A stretch of DNA of 64,000 nucleotides from CAWAPD01 sp963783865. GTDB lineage: Bacteria; Actinomycetota; Thermoleophilia; UBA2241. The stretch lies in contig CAWAPD010000003.1 of the NCBI GenBank assembly GCA_963783865.1, positions 570,318 through 634,317 of the forward strand, read 5' to 3'. Each line of letters begins with the position of its first letter. Within the stretch, counting starts at the first letter, position 1. Shown here in pieces: positions 31,851 through 40,667 of the stretch. Below the pieces are notes generated by a model. That model was not told where the DNA came from. It was given only the letters and a program-made list of their open reading frames with translations, and did not search any database. Made by a program: the position numbers and the translations under genes.

Positions 31851-33860
31851 CTACAGCTCGTGTCGCGGCAGCGTGACGATGAAGGTCGTCTCGGTGGGGC
31901 CGGCGGCCGGGTCGTTGTTGGATTCGACCGCGATCTGCCCGCGGTGCATCTTGACGATACCGTGCGTGACGGCGAGGCCGAGGCCCGTCCCCTTGCCCAC
32001 CTGCTTGGTCGTGAAGAAGGGATCGAAGAGCTTGCCCATGTTCTCCTTGGGGATCCCCACGCCGGTGTCGGTCACCACGATGCTCACCTCGTCCGCCGTG
32101 TCGCTCAGCTCGATGATGAGGGCCCCGCCGTCGGGCATCGCCTGCTGCGCGTTGGACACGATGTTGGTCAGCACCTGGACGATCTGGTCGGCGTCGATCT
32201 CCGCCACGGGGTCGGCCATCGAGTTCTCGATGCGCACCATGATGGAGTCGTCGATGGGCATCGTCCGCAAGGTGTCGTCGACCAGGGCCGCCAGGTCGGT
32301 GGGCTGGCGGACGACGCGGCTCTGGCGCGCGAAGTTCAGCAGGCCCGAGATGATCTTCTTGCAGCGGTTGGCTTGTTCGACGATGAGGTTGAGGTCGTCC
32401 GACAGCGGGCCGTCCTGGTCGACCTCTTCGAGGAGGATGTTGGCCTGCAGCAGGAGGATGCCCAGCGGGTTGTTGACCTCGTGGGCGATGCCGGCCGCGA
32501 GCTGGCCCATGCTCGCGAGCTTCTCCGACTTCACCAGCGCCTCCTTGGTGCTCTCGAGCGAGCGGTGCGACTCCTCGAGGTCGTCCACGGTGGTCGACAG
32601 CCGCTCGATGACGTAGGGCAGGCACATCTCCACTTCGGCGATGCCCTCGTAGACGGCGATCGCGTGGTTCACGCAGCTCTCGTAGCCGCAGGCGCCGCAG
32701 TTGAGCTCGTCCTCGGGCCTGGTCTTGTTCATGCGCCGCAGGATCGCGCGGATCTCCTTGTCGCTCGGCTCGACCAGGAAGCGCTCGTCCTGGGCGGTGT
32801 AGGTGCGGGTGAGGTCCATCTTGCGATAGGCCTTCATGTCGCGCTTCCAGCGCTCGAGGTCGAGCACCGAGCGGGTCTTGCGGTTGGTGTGGCGGCTGAT
32901 CTGCGCCCGCCGCCGGTAGAGCGGGTCGTCGTTGCTGAAGCCCACGCCGGCGATGCAGCCCTCGCAGGCCAGGATGTCGAGCAGCCGGACCTCCGACTCT
33001 CCGCGCTCGAAATCGCTGACCGCGTCGACGAAGCTCTCCTTGCCGTCGGCGGCGATGATCTCGCCGGTCATCAGGTCCTCGTGGAGGTCGGCGGCCTGCA
33101 GGAGGCCGCGGGCGAGGGGGAACAGCGATCCCAGCGAGCCGTGCGGCTCGTCGAAGTCGCGGGCCCGACCGGCCGTCGCCTTCGTGACGCCGCGCTGGCG
33201 GAACATCTGGCGCAGCTCGGTGAACGTCAGCACCGCGTCGATCTCGCCTGCCAGCTCGACGGAGGCCGCCTCACCCTTCTTGGCGATGCAGGGCCCGATG
33301 AAGACGATCTTGGCGTCGGGCCCGAGCACGCGCTTGTCGTGCAGCACACGGGAGGTGGCGATCATCGGAGAGACGATCGGCGAGAGAGACGGCACGAGGT
33401 CGGGGTGGTACTTGCGCACGAACGACACCACCGCCGGACATGGGGTGGCGATGAAGCGACGCTCGTCCCGGTCGATGAGCGTCGCGTACTCGCGTGCCAC
33501 CAGGTCGGCTCCGAAGGCCACCTCGTGCACGGCGGCGAAGCCCAGCTTCCGCAGCATGGCGACCAGGGTGCGCTCGTCGACGTCGGTGAACTCCGCCGGG
33601 AAGCTCGGCGCCACGATGGCGGCGATCTTCTCGCCCGAGGCGAGCAGCCCGAAGGTGCGCTCGACGTCGCTGTAAGCCTGCTTTGCGTTCTGCGAGCAGA
33701 CGCGGAAACAGTTCGCGCAGCCGATGCAGCGCGAGGCGATGACGCTCGCCTGGCCGTCCACGATACGGATGGCGTCGGCGGGGCACTCGCGCACGCAGGC
33801 GTAGCAGCGCCGGCAGCGCTCCTTGATGGTGGTGACGAGACCGTCGTTGCCGATCAGCAT
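31851..33860 (-). CDS. H-cluster-like [FeFe] hydrogenase domain fused to a histidine kinase
   Basis: A 669-residue soluble sensor. Order: two 4Fe-4S motifs (Cys16-26, Cys45-55); an [FeFe]-hydrogenase-like domain (about 75-320) with reduced L1 TPCPAVV, L2 GPCIAKKGE and L3 LACEGCIAGVG; a 4Fe-4S CGACGYESCVNH...C domain (about 385-415); a coiled linker; HisKA with AGIAHEVNNPLG; and the ATPase lobe (DTGVGIPKEN, GKGTGLGLAVTHG). The four cysteines for a 4Fe-4S(H)-like site are kept, but the proton-transfer and GGGQP residues are missing, so it probably senses H2 or redox state and does not turn over fast. Followed by a hybrid kinase, preceded by a receiver. Confidence 0.9.
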   Translation of the reverse strand: MLIGNDGLVTTIKERCRRCYACVRECPADAIRIVDGQASVIASRCIGCANCFRVCSQNAKQAYSDVERTFGLLASGEKIAAIVAPSFPAEFTDVDERTLVAMLRKLGFAAVHEVAFGADLVAREYATLIDRDERRFIATPCPAVVSFVRKYHPDLVPSLSPIVSPMIATSRVLHDKRVLGPDAKIVFIGPCIAKKGEAASVELAGEIDAVLTFTELRQMFRQRGVTKATAGRARDFDEPHGSLGSLFPLARGLLQAADLHEDLMTGEIIAADGKESFVDAVSDFERGESEVRLLDILACEGCIAGVGFSNDDPLYRRRAQISRHTNRKTRSVLDLERWKRDMKAYRKMDLTRTYTAQDERFLVEPSDKEIRAILRRMNKTRPEDELNCGACGYESCVNHAIAVYEGIAEVEMCLPYVIERLSTTVDDLEESHRSLESTKEALVKSEKLASMGQLAAGIAHEVNNPLGILLLQANILLEEVDQDGPLSDDLNLIVEQANRCKKIISGLLNFARQSRVVRQPTDLAALVDDTLRTMPIDDSIMVRIENSMADPVAEIDADQIVQVLTNIVSNAQQAMPDGGALIIELSDTADEVSIVVTDTGVGIPKENMGKLFDPFFTTKQVGKGTGLGLAVTHGIVKMHRGQIAVESNNDPAAGPTETTFIVTLPRHEL

Positions 33861-33864
33861 CCGG

Positions 33865-34269
33865 CTAGCTCTCCCCGAGCAGCTCGCGCACCTTGGCGAT
33901 CAGGGCCACGGGGTCGAGCGGCTTGTCGAAGTAGGCGTCGACGTTCATCGTGCCGAGGTCGTCCTGCGAGCGCGGGCGGAAGTCGAGCCCGAGGGCGCTG
34001 GTGACCGAGGTCGAGATGATGATCGGGATGTCGCAATAGCGTTCGTCCTCGCGCAGGGTCCGCGACAGGGCGAAGCCAGAGTCGACGTCGCTCATCATGA
34101 GGTCGGTGATGACCAGGTCGGGCCGCTCGGCCTCGACCCGCTGCAGCGCCTGGCGCGGGCTGCTGGCGGTGACCACGCGGTAGCCGGCCTTCTCGAGGAT
34201 GTGACGGTTGATCTCGAGGAAGTCGTAGTCGTCGTCGACGATGAGGATGAGTCGCTGGTCCGCTGTCAT
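33865..34269 (-). CDS. Stand-alone receiver-domain response regulator
   Basis: A 134-residue CheY-like receiver: IVDDDYDFLE, phospho-Asp in LVITDLMMSDVDSG, Ser/Thr in IIISTSVTS and Lys in AYFDKPLDP. No output domain. Four bases separate its stop from the H-cluster-like kinase start, suggesting they form a pair. GGAGAG lies six bases before the ATG. A strong stem-loop separates it from hydA copy 2 upstream. Confidence 0.9.
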   Translation of the reverse strand: MTADQRLILIVDDDYDFLEINRHILEKAGYRVVTASSPRQALQRVEAERPDLVITDLMMSDVDSGFALSRTLREDERYCDIPIIISTSVTSALGLDFRPRSQDDLGTMNVDAYFDKPLDPVALIAKVRELLGES

Positions 34270-34293
34270 CGCTGCTCTCCGGCGTCAGGGGCG

Positions 34294-34326
34294 GGGGCGG
34301 GCGGCGGCGCAGCCGCCGCCCGCCCC
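34294..34326 (-). terminator. Stem-loop after hydA copy 2
   Basis: A perfect 15-bp GC stem with a 3-base loop, 14 bases after the hydA stop and 24 before the receiver start. Probably ends or attenuates the rex-to-hydA transcript. Confidence 0.72.
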
Positions 34327-34340
34327 TCGCTCTTGGCTCG

Positions 34341-36113
34341 CTACACGCGCTCCTTCTGGGTGTACGTCGTGTGCAGGAGGTGGTGCGACTTCTCGCCGAG
34401 CGGGTGGCCGAGCCACTCCTCGTAGAGGGCCGCCACGGCGGGGTTCTCGTGCGACTTGCGCAGCTCGCGCCCCTCGTCCTCCTGGTAGATGGCGGCGATG
34501 CGCGCCTCGCGCACCGCGTTGGTCGTCAGCCGCGGCTGCCCGCCGCCGCCGATGCAGCCGCCGGGGCAGGTCATGACCTCGACGAAATGGTACTCCGCCT
34601 CGCCGCTGCGGATGCGGTCGATGACCTTCTGAGCGTTGCCCAGCGTGTGGGCGACGGCCACCTTGAGCGTGACGCCCTTGAGGAACGACCACTCGGGGAG
34701 CGTGTCCTCGATCGTGATCGCCGCCTCCTTGATGCCGTCGAGACCCTCGATCGGCTTGACGTGCAGGTTCTCGAAGGGGAACGCCTGGCCGGTCACGATC
34801 TCGTAGGCGGTGCGCAGGGCCGCCTCCATGACGCCGCCGGTGTTGGCGAAGATGTCGGCGGCGCCGGTGCTGATGCCCAGCGGCGCGTCCATCTGCTCGT
34901 CGGGGAGGCTGTCGAAGTCGATGCCGCCCTGCTTGATCATGCGCGCCAGCTCACGCGTGGTGAGCACGACGTCGACGTCCTGCGTGCCCGAGTCGTTCAT
35001 CTCGGGCCGCTGGCACTCGAACTTCTTGGCCGTGCAGGGCATGACCGAGACCACGAACACGTCCTCGGCCTCCTTGCCCAGCTTCTCGGCGTAGTAGGTC
35101 TTGGCCACCGTGCCGAACATCTGCTGCGGCGACTTGCAGGTCGAGAGGTTCGCCAGGAAGTCCGGGTTGTAGTGCTCCATGTAGTTGATCCAGCCCGGGG
35201 AGCAGCTCGTGAACATGGGGAGAGCGACCTCCTCCTTGTCCACCAGCGCCATCTTCAACCGGGTGAGCAGCTCGGTGCCCTCTTCCATGATCGTCAGGTC
35301 GGCGGCGAAGTTGGTGTCGAAGACGCCGTCGAAGCCCAAGCGGCGCAGGGCGGCGACCATCTTGCCGGTCACGATCGTGCCCGGTTCGTAGTCGAAGCCC
35401 TCGCCCAGGGCGGCGCGGATCGCCGGGGCGGTCTGCACCACGACGTGCTTGTCGGGGTCGTCGAGCGCCGCCCAGACCCGGTCGATGCCGTCACGTTCCG
35501 TGATCGCCCCGACCGGGCAGACGGCGGCGCACTGGCCGCACTGCACGCAGACCACCTGGCTGAGGTCGCTGGCGAACGCCGGTCCGATCACGGTGGCGAA
35601 GCCGCGGCCCTGCGGGAACAGCCCGCCGACGCCCTGCGTCTCGTTGCACACGGTCACGCAGCGCCGGCACATGATGCACTTGCCGGTGTCGCGCACGAGG
35701 GCCGGGGTCGACTCGTCGACGATGCGGCGGGTCTTCTCGCCCTCGTAGGTGATGCCGTCGATGCCCAGCTCGCCGGCGAGCGTGCGCAGCTCGCAGTCGG
35801 CGCTGCGGGCGCAGGTCTGGCAGTTGCCGTCGTGCTCGCTCAGCAGCAGCTCGACCACGGTCTTGCGGCCCTTGCGGGCCGCCGGCGAGTTGGTCTTGAC
35901 GACCATGCCGTCGGCCACGGGGGCCGCGCACGAGGCGACGAGCGCTTTGGCGCCCTCGACCTCGACCAGGCAGACGCGGCAGGCGCCGATCGTCTGCACG
36001 TCCTCCAGGTAACACAGGCTGGGGACCTTCGCGCCCGCCTGGCGGGCGGCTTGCAGGATCGTGGTGCCGTCCGGCACCTCGACCTTGGTGTCGTCTACGG
36101 TCAGGACAGGCAT
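34341..36113 (-). CDS. hydA: [FeFe] hydrogenase catalytic subunit HydA, copy 2
   Basis: A 590-residue catalytic subunit with the same architecture as copy 1: 2Fe-2S (Cys34, 45, 48, 62), His94/Cys98/101/107, Cys146-156, Cys189-199, and the H-domain with L1 TSCSPGW, L2 MPCTAKKFE and L3 MTCPGGCIGGGGQP. It lacks the roughly 30-residue N-terminal extension of copy 1. Its start overlaps the HymB-GltD stop by one base (TGATG), so these form one complex with HymA and the small 2Fe-2S protein. This subunit set is that of NAD-linked, electron-bifurcating hydrogenases (group A3 type). Confidence 0.95.
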   Translation of the reverse strand: MPVLTVDDTKVEVPDGTTILQAARQAGAKVPSLCYLEDVQTIGACRVCLVEVEGAKALVASCAAPVADGMVVKTNSPAARKGRKTVVELLLSEHDGNCQTCARSADCELRTLAGELGIDGITYEGEKTRRIVDESTPALVRDTGKCIMCRRCVTVCNETQGVGGLFPQGRGFATVIGPAFASDLSQVVCVQCGQCAAVCPVGAITERDGIDRVWAALDDPDKHVVVQTAPAIRAALGEGFDYEPGTIVTGKMVAALRRLGFDGVFDTNFAADLTIMEEGTELLTRLKMALVDKEEVALPMFTSCSPGWINYMEHYNPDFLANLSTCKSPQQMFGTVAKTYYAEKLGKEAEDVFVVSVMPCTAKKFECQRPEMNDSGTQDVDVVLTTRELARMIKQGGIDFDSLPDEQMDAPLGISTGAADIFANTGGVMEAALRTAYEIVTGQAFPFENLHVKPIEGLDGIKEAAITIEDTLPEWSFLKGVTLKVAVAHTLGNAQKVIDRIRSGEAEYHFVEVMTCPGGCIGGGGQPRLTTNAVREARIAAIYQEDEGRELRKSHENPAVAALYEEWLGHPLGEKSHHLLHTTYTQKERV

Positions 36114-39100
36114 CAGCTCTTCACCTCGTTCTCTTCACAGACCTTGCCGAAGTCGCAGCGCAGGCAGCGCTGCGCCTCGGCCACGGCCACATCGGCCGGC
36201 CACGAGAGCTCGACCTCGTCGAACCCGTTCACGCGCACCCCGGCGGCGACGACGGGCACCGCGGCCCGCTCGCGCTCGACGGGGTCGGCGTCGGGGTCGA
36301 AGACGGTGTCGACCGCGACGTCGCGGCGCCAGAAGGCGTGGTTGGCGCCGCTCAGGTACTGGTCGATGCCGACCGCGGCGCGCTCGCCGGCGGCGATGGC
36401 CTCGACGACCGACGACGGGCCCGTCGCGGCGTCGCCGCCGGCGAAGACCCACTCGAGCGACGTGCGGCCGGTGGCCGGGTCGACGGCGATCCAGCCCTTG
36501 CGGTCGGTCTCGACGCCGGGTCCGAAGACGGCCGCGGCGTCGAGCGACTGCCCGATGGCCGCGATCACCTGGTCGCACTCGTAGACGAAGTCGGGGTTGC
36601 GGCCGGCGACGGGACGGCGCCGGCCGCTGCGGTCGTAGTCGCCCAGGACCATCGGCCGGCACTTCACGCCGACCAGCGTGCCGGTGTCCGGGTCGCGCAC
36701 GATCTCGACCGGCGCCACGAGCGGCTGGACGACGATGCGCTCCTCGTCGGCGGCGTCGATCTCCTCGCCCCAGGCGGGCATCTGCGCGCGCGTGCGGCGG
36801 TAGAGGATGGTCACCTCGTCGGCGCCGAGCCGCAGGGCGGTGCGCGCGGCGTCGATGGCGGAGTTGCCGCCGCCGATCACGGCCACGCGCTTGCCTACGG
36901 CCGCGTGGCCGTCGACGTTGTACTCGCGCAGGAACGACAGCGCCTCGGTGACGCCCTCGCCGTCCTCGCCGGGGATGCCGATGGCGGCGCCCAGCGGGGC
37001 GCCGACGCCGGCGAACACGGCCTCGTAGCCCTGGGCCTTGAGGTCGTCGAGCGTGAAGTCGCGGCCCAGCGCCTTGCCGGTCTCGATCGTCACGCCCATC
37101 GCCTCGATCATGGCGATCTCGCGGCCGAGCTCCTCGCGCGGCAGACGGTAGGCCGGGATGGCCTGCACCAGCATGCCGCCCGGGCTGCTCTCGGCCTCGA
37201 AGACGGTGGGCCGGTAGCCGATCCGCGCCAGGAAGTAGGCGCACGACAGGCCGGCCGGACCGGAGCCGACGACGGCCACCTTGCGGGCCGCGTTCTCGTC
37301 GTCGACGAGCACGGTCGGCATCTGCGGTTCCGTCTCCTGCTCGGTCATGAACCGCTTGACGCCGCGAATCGCGACCGCCCCGTCGAGGCCGCCGCGCAGG
37401 CAGGCGCTCTCGCAGGGGTGGAAGCACACGCGGCCGCAGATCGAGGCCAGCGGGTTGCGCTCGCGGTGCAGCCGCAGCGCCTCGTCGAAGCGCTTCTCGC
37501 CGACCAGCGAGACGAACCCGGGCACGTTGACGTCGGCCGGGCAGGCGTTGGTGCAGCGGGCGATGAACATCGGCGCGCAGACGCCGGCCTCGCAGCGCTG
37601 GTCGCGGATGTGGGCCTCCCACTCGCCGCGGAAGTGGCGGATCATCGACAGCACCGGGTTGGGCGCCGTCTGGCCGAGGCCGCAGAGGGCCGTCTGCTTG
37701 ATCTGCTCGCCGAGGTCGAGCAGGCGCTCGATGTCGCCCTCCTCGCCGTCGCCGTTGCAGATGCGCTCGACGATCTCGAGCATGCGCTTGGTGCCCACGC
37801 GGCAGGGCGGGCACTTGCCGCAGCTCTCCTCCTGCGTGAACTCGAGGAAGAAGCGGGCCATGTCGACCATGCACGAGTCCTCGTCCATGACGACCATGCC
37901 GCCCGAGCCCATGATGGCGCCGAGCTCCTGCAGCGATTCGTAGTCGACCGGGGTGTCGAGGTGCCAGTAGGGGATGCAGCCACCGGAGGGGCCGCCGAGC
38001 TGCACGGCCTTGAGGGCCTTGCCGCCGGGCACGCCGCCGCCGATCTCGTTGATGATCTCGCCGAGCTGCATGCCGATCGGCACCTCGACCAGGCCGGCGT
38101 GCTGGATGTTGCCGCCCAGCGCGAAGACCTTGGTGCCCTTGCTCTTCTCGGTGCCAGTGCTGGCGAACCACTCGGCGCCCCTGAGGATGATCGGGTTGAT
38201 GTTGGCGTAGGTCTCGACGTTGTTCAGGACGCTGGGCTTGCCCCACAGGCCCTTGACCGCCGGGAACGGCGGACGCGGGCGAGGCTCGCCGCGGTGGCCC
38301 TCGATCGAGGTCATGAGCGCGGTCTCCTCGCCGCAGACGAAGGCGCCGGAGCCCATGCGGATCTCGAGGTCGAAGGCGAAGCCCGACCCCATGATGTCGT
38401 CGCCCAGCAGGCCGTACTCGCGCGCCTGGTCGATCGCGTACTGCAGGCGCTCGACGGCCAGCGGGTACTCGGCGCGCACGTACACGAAGCCCTCGTGCGC
38501 GCCGATCGCGTAGGCTCCGATCGCCATGCCCTCGATGATGGAGTGCGGGTCGCCTTCGAGCACCGACCGGTCCATGAACGCGCCCGGGTCGCCTTCGTCG
38601 GCGTTGCACAGGATGTACTTGACGTCGCTCTGCTGCTGCAGCGCGAAGCGCCACTTGAGGCCGGTCGGGAACCCGGCGCCGCCGCGGCCGCGAAGGCCCG
38701 AGGCGAGCACCTCGTCGACGACCTGCGCCGGCGTCATCTCGGTCAGCGCCTTGGCGAGCGCCATGTAGCCCTCGCGGGCGATGTACTCCTCGATGCGCAG
38801 CGGGTCGATCAGGCCGCTGTTGCGCAGCACGATCTTCACCTGGCGGTTGAAGAACTCGACGTCGCGCATCTCGGCCTGGGACTTCTCGGTGCCCGGCGCC
38901 GTGCTGATCAGGCGCGGGACGATGCGCCCCTTGAGCAGGTGCTCCTCGACGATCTCGGCGACGTCCGGCACCTGGATGTTCTGGTAGAAGACCCCGTCGG
39001 GGTAGACGAGGGCGACCGGCCCCATCACGCAGGGGCCGAGGCAGCCGGTCTCGACGACCCGGACCTCGTCGGCCAAGGCGTGCTTCTCCAACTCTGTCGT

Positions 39101-39184
39101 GAAGGCCGCGCTCACGGCGAGGGCGCCCGAGGCGATGCATCCCCCGCCGGTGCAGACCAGCACGTGGCTTCTTGCCTGTTCCAT
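36113..39184 (-). CDS. HymB (NuoF) subunit fused to a GltD/NfnB-like flavoprotein
   Basis: A 1023-residue fusion. Residues 1-90: thioredoxin-like 2Fe-2S domain (Cys11, 16, 48, 52). About 110-520: NuoF core with GRGGAGFPTGLKW, GSGAFVCGEETAL, ESCGKCPPCRVG and ALCGLGQ. About 530-620: cysteine-rich ferredoxin part of GltD (CTNACPADVNVPGF, CGRVCFHPCESAC). About 635-950: FAD and NAD(P) folds (VVGSGPAGLSCAY, VIGGGNSAIDAA, AGGDAATGPSSV). A last CLRCDFGKVC motif could bind another cluster. The second flavin-NAD(P) module suggests reaction with a second nucleotide or electron bifurcation; this is inference from NfnB-like proteins. Confidence 0.92.
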   Translation of the reverse strand: MEQARSHVLVCTGGGCIASGALAVSAAFTTELEKHALADEVRVVETGCLGPCVMGPVALVYPDGVFYQNIQVPDVAEIVEEHLLKGRIVPRLISTAPGTEKSQAEMRDVEFFNRQVKIVLRNSGLIDPLRIEEYIAREGYMALAKALTEMTPAQVVDEVLASGLRGRGGAGFPTGLKWRFALQQQSDVKYILCNADEGDPGAFMDRSVLEGDPHSIIEGMAIGAYAIGAHEGFVYVRAEYPLAVERLQYAIDQAREYGLLGDDIMGSGFAFDLEIRMGSGAFVCGEETALMTSIEGHRGEPRPRPPFPAVKGLWGKPSVLNNVETYANINPIILRGAEWFASTGTEKSKGTKVFALGGNIQHAGLVEVPIGMQLGEIINEIGGGVPGGKALKAVQLGGPSGGCIPYWHLDTPVDYESLQELGAIMGSGGMVVMDEDSCMVDMARFFLEFTQEESCGKCPPCRVGTKRMLEIVERICNGDGEEGDIERLLDLGEQIKQTALCGLGQTAPNPVLSMIRHFRGEWEAHIRDQRCEAGVCAPMFIARCTNACPADVNVPGFVSLVGEKRFDEALRLHRERNPLASICGRVCFHPCESACLRGGLDGAVAIRGVKRFMTEQETEPQMPTVLVDDENAARKVAVVGSGPAGLSCAYFLARIGYRPTVFEAESSPGGMLVQAIPAYRLPREELGREIAMIEAMGVTIETGKALGRDFTLDDLKAQGYEAVFAGVGAPLGAAIGIPGEDGEGVTEALSFLREYNVDGHAAVGKRVAVIGGGNSAIDAARTALRLGADEVTILYRRTRAQMPAWGEEIDAADEERIVVQPLVAPVEIVRDPDTGTLVGVKCRPMVLGDYDRSGRRRPVAGRNPDFVYECDQVIAAIGQSLDAAAVFGPGVETDRKGWIAVDPATGRTSLEWVFAGGDAATGPSSVVEAIAAGERAAVGIDQYLSGANHAFWRRDVAVDTVFDPDADPVERERAAVPVVAAGVRVNGFDEVELSWPADVAVAEAQRCLRCDFGKVCEENEVKS

Positions 39185-39208
39185 AGCTCCGCTTCCTTCG
39201 CTGTCTCG

Positions 39209-39580
39209 CTAGGACCTGATGAGCAAGTCGCCGGCGGGCGCGCCGCCGGCGAGGTGCTCCTCGACGATCCGGTGGACCTTGCCGTCGTCGAGGAGCCCGT
39301 AGTGGTACAGGGTCCCGTCGGCGGTCGTGACGGTGATCATGGGCTCCTCTTCGCAGAGCCCGGCGCAGCCGGACTGGCGCAGGGTGACGTGGTCGACGCC
39401 CTGCTCGGCCAGCTCGCGCATGAAGGCGGCGATGACGTCGCGCGCCCCGGCGGCGATGCCGCAGGTGCCCATGTGGACCGTCACCTGCACGTCCTTGGCG
39501 CCCTCGCGCAGCTCGACGTCGGCCTTCGCCTTCTCGGCCAGGGCCTTGAGGTCGGCGGGGCTGGTGATCTTCTCAGCCAT
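39209..39580 (-). CDS. Thioredoxin-fold 2Fe-2S ferredoxin-like subunit
   Basis: A 123-residue protein. Cysteines lie in HMGTCGIAAGARD and RQSGCAGLCEEEP, the pattern of the thioredoxin-like 2Fe-2S ferredoxins found with NAD-linked [FeFe] hydrogenases (HydD/HndB-like). It probably passes electrons within the HymA-HymB-HydA complex. ATG 39580 follows AAAGGAG by 9 bases, and the hymA stop lies two bases upstream. Confidence 0.85.
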   Translation of the reverse strand: MAEKITSPADLKALAEKAKADVELREGAKDVQVTVHMGTCGIAAGARDVIAAFMRELAEQGVDHVTLRQSGCAGLCEEEPMITVTTADGTLYHYGLLDDGKVHRIVEEHLAGGAPAGDLLIRS

Positions 39581-39582
39581 GG

Positions 39583-40107
39583 CTAGGCGCTCCTTTCGGC
39601 GACCGCCGGCTCGCGATAGCAGTCGAGCACGGCGTTGATGCGCTTGGGCTTCACACGGTGGTGCACGTCGTCGTCGATCATGATGACGGGGGCGAGGCCG
39701 CAGGCGCCGAAGCAGCGCCCGACCTCGAGCGAGAACAGGCGGTCCTCGGTGGTGCCGCCGACGTCGACGCCGAGCTGCTTCTTGAGCGACTCGAGCACGG
39801 CGATGCCGCCGCGCACGTAGCAGGCCGTGCCCAGGCAGACCCGGATCACGTGCTTGCCGCGCGGGACGGTCGAGAAGAACGAGTAGAAGCCGACCACGCC
39901 GGCGACCTCGCTGTACGGCTTGCGCAGGCGCAGGGCGATCCGCTTCATGGCGACTTCGGGCAGGTAGCCGAAGATCCCCTGGGCCAGCTGCAGCACCGGG
40001 ATCAGCGCGCCCGGCCGGCCCTCGTAGCCGTCGATCACCTCGTCGAGGCGGCGGAGAAGCTCCTCCTCCGAGGCCTCTCCGCACATGCACTGGACCACGT
40101 CACTCAT
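39583..40107 (-). CDS. HymA/NuoE-type 2Fe-2S subunit of the bifurcating hydrogenase
   Basis: A 174-residue NuoE-like protein (IPVLQLAQGIFGYLPE, GVVGFYSFF) with the four ligand cysteines in VCLGTACYVRGG and RCFGACGLAPV. It is the small electron-transfer subunit beside HymB (HndA/HydC type). It overlaps the upstream ATPase gene by four bases and is followed two bases later by the ferredoxin-like gene. Confidence 0.93.
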   Translation of the reverse strand: MSDVVQCMCGEASEEELLRRLDEVIDGYEGRPGALIPVLQLAQGIFGYLPEVAMKRIALRLRKPYSEVAGVVGFYSFFSTVPRGKHVIRVCLGTACYVRGGIAVLESLKKQLGVDVGGTTEDRLFSLEVGRCFGACGLAPVIMIDDDVHHRVKPKRINAVLDCYREPAVAERSA

Positions 40108-40667
40108 CCCACGCTCCTTCTGTTCTCTTCCACAGCGCTCTCACTGTCGGGTGTCGGTGTCGTCGCGTCGCAGGCCCGCAGGAGCGCCGTGAGGCGCTCC
40201 GTCTCGGGACTGCGACGCGTGAGGTCGGCGGCGGCGAGCGCGCAGCGCTCGCCGCCGCCGACCGCCTCGAGCGTGAAGCTCACGCCCGGGTTGGTGGCGG
40301 CCATGACGACCACGGTCGAGACCAGGTCGCCCAGCGGCGGCCGGTCGACGTGGCCCAGGCCCATCTCGGCGAACGCGCCGGCGCCGCCCAGGTCCTCCGA
40401 CCCGGTCAGACGCAGCGAGCCGCCGGCGGCTTCGACGGCCTCGGCGAACAGGCTCAGGCCGAGGCCGGTGCGCTTGCCCGGCTTGGTCGTGAAGAACGGG
40501 TCCGCCGCCCGGCCGGCGTCGCCGGGCAGCCCGGGGCCGTCGTCCTCGATCGCGATCGCCAGGCGGTCGCGGTCGAGGTCGACGGTGACCCGGGTCCGCA
40601 CCTGCGTGGCGCCGGCCCGCACGCTGTTCTCGAGCAGCTCGAGCGCGTAGAGCGACAGGTCATGCAT
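40104..40667 (-). CDS. HATPase_c-domain protein in the hydrogenase operon
   Basis: A 187-residue GHKL ATPase without a phospho-His domain: N box YALELLENSVRAGAT, G1 EDDGPGLP, G2 GKRTGLGLSLF. Similar genes accompany hydA/hymA in Thermotogae and Firmicutes. It could act as an anti-sigma-type or protein kinase; no partner with an STAS domain is present. Overlaps the PHP gene upstream by eight bases and hymA downstream by four. Confidence 0.82.
   Translation of the reverse strand: MHDLSLYALELLENSVRAGATQVRTRVTVDLDRDRLAIAIEDDGPGLPGDAGRAADPFFTTKPGKRTGLGLSLFAEAVEAAGGSLRLTGSEDLGGAGAFAEMGLGHVDRPPLGDLVSTVVVMAATNPGVSFTLEAVGGGERCALAAADLTRRSPETERLTALLRACDATTPTPDSESAVEENRRSVG

Noticed and set aside
26507..36113. 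TSCSPGW in both HydA copies as a sign of inactive enzyme
   Set aside because: The Ser variant occurs in NAD-linked HydA proteins as far as I know, and all other H-cluster motifs are intact in both copies, so inactivity is not supported.
36338..39586. A 1082-codon plus-strand open frame opposite the HymB-GltD gene, and similar long frames opposite other cluster genes (30873-34004, 21845-23314, 34371-36584)
   Set aside because: They are antisense shadows produced by extreme third-position GC. Their products are low-complexity Arg/Ala/Gly-rich strings without domains, while the minus-strand genes have clear motifs.
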